The notes under the pieces are model-generated. The model was not told the DNA's origin. It saw only the letters and a list, made by a program, of their open reading frames with translations, and did not search any database. Shown here piece by piece: positions 56,984 through 64,000 of a DNA stretch of 64,000 bases. Source of the DNA: Qipengyuania gelatinilytica. Its GTDB lineage: Bacteria; Pseudomonadota; Alphaproteobacteria; Sphingomonadales; Sphingomonadaceae. The position numbers were made by a program, and so were the translations under genes. The DNA is taken from the NCBI RefSeq assembly GCF_019711315.1, contig NZ_CP081294.1, forward strand, positions 496,001 through 560,000, read 5' to 3'. Each line of letters opens with the position of its first letter. Within the stretch, counting starts at the first letter, position 1.

Positions 56984-57967
56984 CTAGAACCAGGCACGGA
57001 TGCCGAAGACGGCTGCCACGCCGTCCGTGTCCTCGCCCGCGAGGCGTGCGATATCCGCGGTTTCGCCCAGCTTGGCCTCGTAGCCGATGCCGACATAGGG
57101 GGCGAATTCGCGGGCGATTTCGTAGCGCAGGCGCAGTCCCGTCTCGATCTTGGTGAGCCCTGCCCCGATCTCGCGTTCGGGAATGTCCTGTGCGGACAGT
57201 TCCAGTTCCACCCGCGGCTGCAGGATCAGGCGCTGCGTGATCTTCTGGTCGTACTCGCCCTCCAGCCGCGCGGTAAGGTCGCCGCGGTCGGACAGGAACA
57301 GCGCGCCGTCGACGTGCCACATATAGGGCGCGAGGCCCTGCACGCCGAGAACGAAGTGGCTGCGGGTTTCCGGCTCGAGATCGATGCGCGCGCCTGCCTG
57401 CAGGTCGAAGAAGGGTCCGATCGCATGGCCCCACAGCGCCTGTATCTCGGTGTCTTCCACGCTCTCGCCGAACTCGCCCTCACCCTCTGACTTGATCACG
57501 AACTTGTCGATATCGCCGCCGTACCAGCCCTGCACGTCCCACAGGAACGCCTCGTGGCCGTCGGAAATGCGCACCTCCAGCCGCTCGGCCATGATGGTGC
57601 CGGTCAGCATGTCGCCGTGGGTGGCGTGGTTGGTCTTGCGGGCCTCGGCCATCGCTTCGGCGCCGAAGATTTCATCGGCCGCGTGCTGCGGGCCTTCGAA
57701 GGCCTCTGCGGGCGGCGGGCCGGAGGGAATGTCGCCCATGGTATGCGCAGAATGGTCCATCTGCGGCGCGCCGGTCATATCGGGGAGCTTGAACGGAGCG
57801 GGCGGCTTTTTCATGTTGCCATGGCCCGAATGATCGTCCTTCGGGGGCTGCTCGGCCGCGGGCTCTTCCGCCTGCGCGCCGTGCCCTTCATGGCCCGACA
57901 TATCCTGCGCGGACAGCGGCGCTGCGGCGAGCGCGAGTGTGCTTGCAAGGCAGAGGCGGAGCATCAT
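56984..57967 (-). CDS. copB: Copper resistance protein B (CopB/PcoB), outer membrane
   Basis: A 327-residue protein with a signal peptide (cleavage after LSA near residue 20). It has a His/Met-rich N-terminal segment (about 22-80, with MSGHEGHGAQ, DDHSGHGNMK and MDHSAHTMG) that should bind copper, then a beta-rich barrel part (about 110-327) ending in an aromatic residue (IRAWF). It resembles PcoB/CopB, which is thought to protect the periplasm together with the CopA oxidase. The start overlaps the copA stop (ATGA), so the two are co-translated. Confidence 0.9.
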   Translation of the reverse strand: MMLRLCLASTLALAAAPLSAQDMSGHEGHGAQAEEPAAEQPPKDDHSGHGNMKKPPAPFKLPDMTGAPQMDHSAHTMGDIPSGPPPAEAFEGPQHAADEIFGAEAMAEARKTNHATHGDMLTGTIMAERLEVRISDGHEAFLWDVQGWYGGDIDKFVIKSEGEGEFGESVEDTEIQALWGHAIGPFFDLQAGARIDLEPETRSHFVLGVQGLAPYMWHVDGALFLSDRGDLTARLEGEYDQKITQRLILQPRVELELSAQDIPEREIGAGLTKIETGLRLRYEIAREFAPYVGIGYEAKLGETADIARLAGEDTDGVAAVFGIRAWF

Positions 57968-59739
57968 GCGCCCTCTCCCGCTGCGGGGAACGGACGCACG
58001 GTCACCGTCTGCATCATGCCGGCATGCATGTGGTAGAGCAGGTGGCAGTGGAAGGCCCAGTCGCCCGGCTCGTTCGCGGTGACGTCGAAAGTCGCCGTGC
58101 TGCCCGGCTGGACGATGACCGTGTGCTTCAGCGGCTGGTTCATCATCCCTGACCCGTTGACCAGCTCGAAGAAGTGGCCGTGCAGGTGGATCGGGTGCGC
58201 CATCATCGTGTCGTTGACCAGCTTTACCCGCACCCGCTCGTCATAGGAGAAGCGGATCGGATCGTCGGTCACGGCGGAGAACTTCCTGCCGTCGAAACTC
58301 CACATGTAGCGCTCCATGTTGCCGGTGAGATGGATCTCAAGCTGGCGCGTCGGCATGCGATGCGGGTTCATCCGCTTCGCCTTGAGGTCGGTGTAGCGCA
58401 GCACCCGGTGCCCCACATTGTCGAGCCCGAGGCCGGGGTAATCCATCCGGTCCATCGGCATGGGTGAAACCATGTCGAGCCCCGGACCGACCTGAGCGTC
58501 GGGCGGGAGTTTTGACGTGTCGCGCATCGAATGGTCCATGTCGCCATGCCCCATTGCGCCATGATCCATCCCGCCGTGGTCCATGCCCGCCATCGAGCCG
58601 TGACCGGCATGCGCGTCCTGGTCCATAGCGCCGCCATGCGCGCCGTCCATCGAGCCCATGCCCATGTCTGCCATGGTCAGCGTCACCGGCTCGCGCAGTG
58701 GCGGGGGCGTAGCTCGGTGGCCCTTGTGAGAGGTTAGCGAGGCTACGCCCATGCCCGAACGGTCCATCGCCTCTGCCACCAGCGCATGGCTGCCCGCGGG
58801 CGGGGCGACGATCACGTCGTAGGTCTCTGCCGTGCCGATCTGGAACTCGTCCACCTCGACCGGCGCCACGTCCATCCCGTCTGCAGCAATGACCGTCATC
58901 GGGACGCCGGGGATGCGGATGTTGAAGAAGGTCATCGCCGAGCCGTTGATCACGCGCAGGCGAACCTTCTCTCCAGGCGCGAACAGGTATTCCAACCCGT
59001 CCATCGGACCATGGCCGTTGATGAGGAATGTGTAAGTCGACCCGGTCACGTCCGAGATATCGCGCGGGTTCATGCGCATCCCGCCCCACATCAACCGCTC
59101 CTTCAAGGGCATGTCGCCCTCGGTCGCGGTCTGCATCTGGCGGTTGTAGTAATGCTCGCCGACCTTGAGCTTGCGGGCAATCTCGTGCGGGTGGACCGGC
59201 GTGAACTCGCTTAGCAATACCACGTAGTCGCGGTCATAGCGCGGATCGGGCTCGGCGCTCTCGATGATGAGTGGGCCGTAATGCCCGACCTGCTCCTGCA
59301 AGCCCGAATGGCTGTGCCACCAATAGGTGCCATTCTGCCGGATCGGAAATTCGTAGGTGAAGGTCTCGCCCGGCTTGATACCGGGAAAGCTGACCCCCGG
59401 GACACCGTCGAACTGGAACGGCAGCAGCAGGCCGTGCCAGTGGATCGAGGTATCTTCATCGAGATTGTTGGTCACATCGATGCGGACGTTCTGGCCTTCC
59501 CTGAGGCGCACCAGAGGCCCGGGCACGCTGCCATTCACGGCAATCGCATGTCCCTTGCGCCCGCCGACACCGAAGTGGTGATCGCCGACACTCAGCGCGA
59601 TCTTCTCTCCCGAAACCTCGCCGAAACCCTGCTTGGCATGCGTCAGGCTTTCACCGCGGGCCCACGCAGGAAGCGGAAGCGACATGGCCGCTCCCAGCGC
59701 GGCCGAGCTCGTGATGAACTTGCGGCGATCAATCGACAT
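57964..59739 (-). CDS. copA: Periplasmic multicopper oxidase CopA
   Basis: A 591-residue multicopper oxidase, probably oxidising Cu(I) in the periplasm. A Tat signal is seen (RRKFITSSAALGAAMSLPLP in part, start at Met 59739). Copper ligands are intact: HWHG at 100-103, WHSH at 141-144, HPIHLHGHFF and HCHLLYHMHAGM in the C-terminal cupredoxin domain. A striking Met/His-rich stretch (about residues 355-406, with repeats such as GMDHGGMDHGAMGHGDMDH) is typical of CopA/PcoA and should bind several copper ions. An upstream extension of the frame lies in the regulatory region and was rejected. It is divergent from csoR with an operator between. Confidence 0.95.
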   Translation of the reverse strand: MSIDRRKFITSSAALGAAMSLPLPAWARGESLTHAKQGFGEVSGEKIALSVGDHHFGVGGRKGHAIAVNGSVPGPLVRLREGQNVRIDVTNNLDEDTSIHWHGLLLPFQFDGVPGVSFPGIKPGETFTYEFPIRQNGTYWWHSHSGLQEQVGHYGPLIIESAEPDPRYDRDYVVLLSEFTPVHPHEIARKLKVGEHYYNRQMQTATEGDMPLKERLMWGGMRMNPRDISDVTGSTYTFLINGHGPMDGLEYLFAPGEKVRLRVINGSAMTFFNIRIPGVPMTVIAADGMDVAPVEVDEFQIGTAETYDVIVAPPAGSHALVAEAMDRSGMGVASLTSHKGHRATPPPLREPVTLTMADMGMGSMDGAHGGAMDQDAHAGHGSMAGMDHGGMDHGAMGHGDMDHSMRDTSKLPPDAQVGPGLDMVSPMPMDRMDYPGLGLDNVGHRVLRYTDLKAKRMNPHRMPTRQLEIHLTGNMERYMWSFDGRKFSAVTDDPIRFSYDERVRVKLVNDTMMAHPIHLHGHFFELVNGSGMMNQPLKHTVIVQPGSTATFDVTANEPGDWAFHCHLLYHMHAGMMQTVTVRPFPAAGEGA

Positions 59740-59790
59740 GAATGCTACCGTCCAAAAGGCTCGGTTGAAGGACTTCGGGCGATCACATAT

Positions 59791-59807
59791 ATACCCCCAC
59801 AGGGTAT
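59791..59807. promoter_or_regulatory. CsoR-type operator between copA and csoR
   Basis: ATACCC (59791-59796) and GGGTAT (59802-59807) form an inverted repeat around CCACA, matching the G/C-tract pseudo-palindrome recognised by CsoR proteins. It lies 19 bp from the csoR start and about 50 bp from the copA start, suited to control both. Confidence 0.7.
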
Positions 59808-59825
59808 TACAACCGGAGGTCCCAC

Positions 59826-60095
59826 GTGGCTGCGAATACGGACGCAAAAATCAATCGCCTCAATCGGATTGCGGGACAGGTGAACGGCGTCGCCAGGATG
59901 GTCGAGGACGATCGCTACTGCGTGGACATCCTTCACCAGATCCAGGCCATCAAATCGGCCCTCACCAAGGTCGAGACGCAGGTACTCAAGGATCATGCCG
60001 CGTGCTGCGTGGCAGAAGCGATTGCCAGCGGCGACGAAACCGAGCAGCGACAGAAATTCGAGGAACTGGTCGAGCTGCTGGAGAAGCGTCGCTAG
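59826..60095 (+). CDS. csoR: Copper-sensing repressor, CsoR family
   Basis: An 89-residue all-helical DUF156 protein (KINRLNRIAGQVNGVARMVE; RYCVDILHQIQAIKSALTKV). The Cu(I)-binding trio fits: Cys32, His57 and Cys61 (in KDHAACCVAEA), with an extra Cys60. The His-x3-Cys pattern distinguishes copper sensors from the nickel (RcnR) or formaldehyde (FrmR) branches. Copper binding would release the repressor from the operator shared with copA-copB. The start is GTG with GGAGGT about 9 bases upstream. Confidence 0.92.
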   Translation: MAANTDAKINRLNRIAGQVNGVARMVEDDRYCVDILHQIQAIKSALTKVETQVLKDHAACCVAEAIASGDETEQRQKFEELVELLEKRR

Positions 60096-60155
60096 TCAAG
60101 TCCGGCGGCGTTCCTTTGCCTTGAACTTGGTGCTCGGCGCGCTAATGCGACCGCA

Positions 60156-60536
60156 ATGCGACAGCGCGGCCACGCCTTCCTCAACTTCTTGCTGCTGATG
60201 TCGATCGGCTTGCGAGTGGTCTTTGGCGCTCCTTGCTGCTGGACGGGGACAGACGCCAAGCCACCGGCGCTGGAAGCTCCGGCCCATACCTCCATGGCCC
60301 ATGCGATGCATGGAAAAGACGATCAGGGCGAGCCCTCCCCCCATGAGGAACACGGCGAAGACAATCGCGCCAAGCCATGTTGCTCGGCGTGTGGCCCGGT
60401 GCTCCCTGGGGAGCCGGTTCTGTTCCAAGCGGCAACCAAGCACCTCGCAGCATTCTCTGCCCAACGGCTACGTGACCTCACACCAAGCCGGCCTGCACGT
60501 TCCTATCTGGCGAGGGCGCCCCCCAATCTCGTTTGA
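60156..60536 (+). CDS. Small exported Cys/His-rich protein in the copper cluster
   Basis: A 126-residue protein with an N-terminal hydrophobic signal (about 8-25, FLNFLLLMSIGLRVVFGAP), then PCCW, a His/Met-rich linker (HTSMAHAMHGKDDQ, HEEHGED), and a PCCSACGPVLPG motif (about 74-85). The paired Cys motif and location next to csoR and a TonB receptor suggest copper handling or a metallochaperone role. It resembles DUF2946-type proteins, but this is not certain. It is 61 bp downstream of csoR and 75 bp upstream of the receptor gene, same strand. Confidence 0.6.
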   Translation: MRQRGHAFLNFLLLMSIGLRVVFGAPCCWTGTDAKPPALEAPAHTSMAHAMHGKDDQGEPSPHEEHGEDNRAKPCCSACGPVLPGEPVLFQAATKHLAAFSAQRLRDLTPSRPARSYLARAPPNLV

Positions 60537-60610
60537 CCTGAAAACCGGACGAATGGAGCGACCGAATTTCGGCGCACGTCCGCTTGCCACTCAGATAAAC
60601 GAGACATTCA

Positions 60611-62731
60611 ATGCGAAAAAATTCCCTGCGCAGGGCCGCACTCTTTGCGTCCTGCTCCATCTTCATCTGTCATCCGGCCGTGGCCCAGGACAGGCCTGAT
60701 GCAACTGATGACGAGACAATCCTTACCGATACGATCCTCGTAACCGCGTTCCGCCGCGACGACATCGCGACAGACACGAGTGAACTTCCCGATCAGATAG
60801 CCATTCCGGCAGATGCAGCTTCGATAGCCGCTCGCGCGCCGGGCGGCGCACTTGTGGGCAACGGTGTATTGTCGGGCCAGCTTTCCTACCGCGGGCTTGC
60901 CGGTAAGCGGGTTCTCGGACGCATCAATGGCCAGAGGTTCGCCTCGGGCGGCCCCAATGCCATGGACCCGCCGCTGCACTACGCTCCCTCGTTGCTAGTC
61001 GACAGGGTCGAGATTGCCCGTGGTGTCGCGCCGGTATCCTCCGGCCCGGCACTGGCCGGATCGGTCGATGCAAAGCTGGTTGAAGCTCACTTTACCGACG
61101 GGCCCGCACTGGATGTCCAGGCTAGGATGACGAGCCAGTATCGAAGCAATGATGACAGCTTCGCTGTGGCGGGCCTTGCCGGTGTTGCCAATGACCGCTG
61201 GCGCTTGGGTGTGATTGCAAGCCGAGAGGAGGGCGAAAGTTACGAATTTCCCGGCGGAACTGCGGTCGGAACATCCTTCGAGCGCAATCTCTATGGCGTG
61301 CATGGCGGGTTCAAGGCCGGACCCGGCAAACTTTTCCTCGAATACCGACGAAGCGAAACCGACCCGACAGGCAATCCACCCTTCGCGCTCGACATCGTAT
61401 ACTTCGACACGGACTTCGTGCGTGGCGGCTTTCGCGGCGAGATCGCCGAGGACATCGGGATCGACATCCAGCTGGGCCACGTCTCGGTCCGGCATCTCAT
61501 GGATAACCAGACAACGCGATTGCCTGCAGCAGAACCGATGCGTGCACGCGCCACGTTCGCCGACGCAGATACGAATACTGTCGAAGTTTCGCTGCAATTC
61601 GGGTCATCGGCGGCGCATCTGGAGATTGGGGGCGATGTCGAACTGACCGACAAGTTCGTTCGGATCACCAATCCTTTCAACGATGCCTTCTTCATCGATG
61701 CACAGCCGAATGTCTCGAACGAGCGCATCGGGGCGTACGCACAATGGCGAGGTGGTATCGAGGCGCTCGCATTCGAGGTGGGTGCCCGCATCGACAGAAC
61801 CCGCCAATCGGCAGGAAACCCGACGCTGGGGACGGCTGTCCCGATGGGGCCGCGTATCATCGCAGCGGATTTCATCGCTTCCGACCGGGAGCGGGATGAG
61901 ACAACGGTCGATGCTGTTGCCCGGCTCTGGATTGACCTGGGCGACCTCACACCGCGTCTGTCTCTTGCTCGCAAGGAACGGGTACCCAGCTTGCTCGAAC
62001 GCTTCGGCTGGCTCCCGACCGAGGCAAGCTACGGTCTTGCCGATGGGAGCATCTATGTCGGCAACCTCGATCTTGCACCCGAAACTGCGTGGATTGCCGA
62101 GATCGGATTCGACTGGTCCAGCGAGTTTATCGCCCTGCGTCCGACAATCTTCTACCGGCGTGTCGATGATTACATTCAGGGGGTCCCGTTCGATTCAACG
62201 GTTGGCGTGATCGACAGCCCGGTGGAGATGATTGCCGCCATGAACGGCGACGCCACGCCGCTACGCTTCGGGAATGTCGATGCCGAACTCTATGGGGCCG
62301 ACCTCGACTTCTTGTTCCGTCCGGTCCGGCAGTTCGAAGTGTCGGGAACGGCCAGCTATGTCAGAGGTGAACGCCGAGACATCGAGGATAACCTCTATCG
62401 GGTGGCACCTGCCAATTTTCGTTTGTCGGGAACGTGGTCCAATAACCGTCTGGCGCTCGGTGCGGAACTTGTCGCCGCCGCGGGGCAAACCAAGATCTCC
62501 ATCTCGAACGACGAAGAGCGGAGTGAAGGATACGCCATCGTCGGACTTTTCGGCCGCTATTCTTTGACGAATACGATCAGCGTCGAGGCAGGGGTCGAGA
62601 ATCTTTTCGACGAAAGTTACCAACCGCATCTTGCAGGCCGAAATCGGGTGGCAGCTTCGGACATCGCCGTCGGCGATCGTTTGTATGGCCCCGGTCGCGG
62701 AGCATGGATCAGGGTCTCTGCAAGCTTCTGA
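60611..62731 (+). CDS. TonB-dependent receptor, probable copper type (OprC/NosA-like)
   Basis: A 706-residue outer-membrane receptor with signal peptide (cleavage after AVA near residue 25), plug domain (about 40-170) and barrel ending in aromatic Phe (RVSASF). In the plug, RINGQRFASGGPNAMDPPLH resembles the GGPN-MDPP segment I associate with TonB-dependent copper receptors of the OprC/NosA family. Together with csoR, copA and copB nearby this supports copper as substrate. The evidence is indirect, and another metal complex is possible. A terminator follows at 62743. Confidence 0.8.
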   Translation: MRKNSLRRAALFASCSIFICHPAVAQDRPDATDDETILTDTILVTAFRRDDIATDTSELPDQIAIPADAASIAARAPGGALVGNGVLSGQLSYRGLAGKRVLGRINGQRFASGGPNAMDPPLHYAPSLLVDRVEIARGVAPVSSGPALAGSVDAKLVEAHFTDGPALDVQARMTSQYRSNDDSFAVAGLAGVANDRWRLGVIASREEGESYEFPGGTAVGTSFERNLYGVHGGFKAGPGKLFLEYRRSETDPTGNPPFALDIVYFDTDFVRGGFRGEIAEDIGIDIQLGHVSVRHLMDNQTTRLPAAEPMRARATFADADTNTVEVSLQFGSSAAHLEIGGDVELTDKFVRITNPFNDAFFIDAQPNVSNERIGAYAQWRGGIEALAFEVGARIDRTRQSAGNPTLGTAVPMGPRIIAADFIASDRERDETTVDAVARLWIDLGDLTPRLSLARKERVPSLLERFGWLPTEASYGLADGSIYVGNLDLAPETAWIAEIGFDWSSEFIALRPTIFYRRVDDYIQGVPFDSTVGVIDSPVEMIAAMNGDATPLRFGNVDAELYGADLDFLFRPVRQFEVSGTASYVRGERRDIEDNLYRVAPANFRLSGTWSNNRLALGAELVAAAGQTKISISNDEERSEGYAIVGLFGRYSLTNTISVEAGVENLFDESYQPHLAGRNRVAASDIAVGDRLYGPGRGAWIRVSASF

Positions 62732-62742
62732 CCTCAATTGGC

Positions 62743-62772
62743 CCGGCCCGGCGGATTGTTCCGCCGGGCCGG
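62743..62772 (+). terminator. Terminator after the TonB-dependent receptor gene
   Basis: CCGGCCCGGCGGA (62743-62755) pairs perfectly with TCCGCCGGGCCGG (62760-62772), 4-nt loop, followed by TGCTCTTGCTC. The T tract is weak but the 13-bp stem is very stable. Confidence 0.8.
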
Positions 62773-62883
62773 TGCTCTTGCTCGCCCGGAAATCATTGAG
62801 GTTTCCCGGCTTCGAAATTCACGAGTGAGATGAGGGGGAACCGTGATAGGACGGTTGCGAACGGGCCAGGAGGTTCATCAGTC

Positions 62884-63480
62884 GTGCGTCAATCCGACCT
62901 AGTCATCCATACCGAGCTGGAGAACGGGCATCCGGTTTGCATTCGCACCATACGCGAAGACGACGCAGAACGCATGCGGGTCGGCATCGGCCGGATGTCG
63001 CCCCAGTCGCGCTACTTGCGGTTCTTTTCCGGCGCATCGGCACCGCCCAGCTGGGTGATCGAGCGCCTCACCACCGTCGACGGATATGACCACATCGCCT
63101 GGGGAGCCATCGATTCATCGGGCGACGAGCATGCGGCGATCGGCGCCGTCCACGCCTTTCGCGAGGAGCATGACAAGAACAGCGCGGAGTTCTCGGTCGG
63201 CGTGCTAGACGATTATCACGGCCTTGGCCTCGGCAAGCTCCTGACTGCGACGATGCTGCTCGATGCCCAGGCGGAAGGGCTGAAAGAGTTCTCGGTCAAC
63301 ATCCTCAGCGACAATCGCAGCGCACGCGACTTTACCCGTTCGCTTGGAGGCAATTACCAGGGGCTTCAGGACGGAGTGATGGAATACGATCTGGTTATAA
63401 CCGAGGCCATCGCACGCCTTCGCGCCGAATGCGATCCCCCCGGCATGGCGAAAGTATTCAGGGCCTTCGACCAAATCTGA
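62884..63480 (+). CDS. GNAT-family N-acetyltransferase
   Basis: A 198-residue protein with the acetyl-CoA-binding loop seen in VGVLDDYHGLGLGKLLTATM (in part, about 99-118; the R/Q-x-x-G-x-G/A-like element is HGLGLGK), preceded by the beta strand with AAIGAVHAF. It acetylates an unknown amine substrate. The GTG at 62884 is preferred as start because AGGAGG lies ten bases upstream (62868-62873) and the sequence then opens directly into the domain. An ATG at 62830 would add 18 poorly conserved-looking residues. It converges with the next gene and overlaps it by 23 bp at the 3' end. Confidence 0.78.
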   Translation: MRQSDLVIHTELENGHPVCIRTIREDDAERMRVGIGRMSPQSRYLRFFSGASAPPSWVIERLTTVDGYDHIAWGAIDSSGDEHAAIGAVHAFREEHDKNSAEFSVGVLDDYHGLGLGKLLTATMLLDAQAEGLKEFSVNILSDNRSARDFTRSLGGNYQGLQDGVMEYDLVITEAIARLRAECDPPGMAKVFRAFDQI

Positions 63481-64000
63481 CAGGCTCGCTCGGGGCGAGG
63501 AAATCCTTCGCGAGCAACCCGTACATCATCACGTCGCGCAGGCCGATATGCGTAGTCTCGTGTTCGCGAAAATATGCCTCGCGCGTAAAGCCCAAGGCGC
63601 CGAGCAGCCGGACCGAAGCGGTGTTTTCCGCATCCACCTCGGCAGTGAGCTTGCGCAATCCGTCGGTCTCGAACAGGTGGCGGACAAGCGCTTCGGTGCA
63701 TTCGCGGGCGACGCCCTCCCGCTGACGGTGCGCGCAGGTGATATAGCCGATTTCCTCGACCCCTTCCTCATGCGCCGGGACCGATACGAAGCGGGCCGCG
63801 ACCTGCCCTTCCCCATCCTCGGCAATCCACGTCCGTCCGTTCCACGTCGGATCGGCCAGCCAGCCCCACAGCTCTTCATGGCTGGTAAACTCGGGCCGGG
63901 TCAGGAAACGACACTGGTCCGCATCGGAGAGCGTGGGGAGCAGGGCCGCGCAGTCGCTCTCCTGCAAGGGGCGCAGGATGAAGCGTTCGGTGCTCAGTTC
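63458..64000 (-). CDS. GNAT-family N-acetyltransferase (RimJ/RimL-like), 5' end outside window
   Basis: At least 180 residues of a RimJ/RimL-type acetyltransferase. The frame is open to the window edge and reads ELSTERFILRPLQESD there, the standard beginning of the domain, so only the first few residues are missing. Later parts include WIAEDGEGQVAARFVSV, EEIGYITCAHRQREGVAREC (the CoA loop, R-Q-R-E-G-V-A), and LRKLTAEVDAENTASVRLLG, ending in a GFTREAYFREHE block typical of this branch. The substrate could be a ribosomal protein or a small amine. Confidence 0.85.
   Translation of the reverse strand, partial: ELSTERFILRPLQESDCAALLPTLSDADQCRFLTRPEFTSHEELWGWLADPTWNGRTWIAEDGEGQVAARFVSVPAHEEGVEEIGYITCAHRQREGVARECTEALVRHLFETDGLRKLTAEVDAENTASVRLLGALGFTREAYFREHETTHIGLRDVMMYGLLAKDFLAPSEPVRFGRRP

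Overview
The window reads as a chromosomal segment of an alphaproteobacterium of the order Sphingomonadales, most likely family Erythrobacteraceae (Erythrobacter/Qipengyuania-like). This is inferred from the GC-rich coding style, the mdh-sucD-sucA-sucB-lpd order without sucC, an Arg/Gly-rich N-terminal extension on ribosomal protein S5, and dependence on TonB receptors. No rRNA, tRNA, CRISPR array, transposase or complete prophage was found.

Layout. 0.2-8.1 kb (+): a T4-type lysozyme, then a translationally coupled run of membrane diguanylate cyclase, ThpR-type RNA 2',3'-cyclic phosphodiesterase and lipoprotein, then a large exported protein of unknown function and a lipoprotein M3 metallopeptidase. 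8.1-14.2 kb (-): a vitamin B12 uptake operon, btuB-btuF-btuC-btuD, behind a well-preserved cobalamin riboswitch, with a 96-residue protein and a sulfotransferase-like protein downstream. 15-22.8 kb (+): the TCA operon mdh, an atypical 146-codon gene, sucD, sucA, sucB, lpd. 22.8-27.9 kb (+): a membrane protein, a class-C beta-lactamase-fold hydrolase, an amidase, a PepSY protein and a TRIC-family channel. 27.9-33.4 kb (-): two related exported repeat proteins, then a four-gene operon (GbsR/MarR-type regulator, DUF4166 protein, saccharopine-dehydrogenase-like reductase, serine hydrolase) whose first start codon lies inside a perfect 18-bp palindrome.

33.4-55.2 kb (-): the str, S10, spc and alpha ribosomal-protein operons in order (rpsL-rpsG-fusA-tuf; rpsJ through secY-adk; rpsM-rpsK-rpoA-rplQ). 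gdhA and an exported SRPBCC protein sit between adk and rpsM. The promoters of the str and S10 operons share an almost identical -10/discriminator block. The S10 leader carries an attenuator-like hairpin, and the rpsJ-rplC gap of about 244 nt is packed with stable stem-loops.

55.5-62.8 kb is an accessory stretch. It has an AT-rich orphan gene for a nucleoside-deoxyribosyltransferase/TIR-like domain protein (possible defence effector), a probable broken reading frame, and a copper module: copA multicopper oxidase and copB on one strand, a CsoR-type sensor on the other with a CsoR-like operator between, then a Cys/His-rich exported protein and a TonB-dependent receptor of probable copper type. 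The window ends with two convergent GNAT acetyltransferase genes, the second cut by the window edge.
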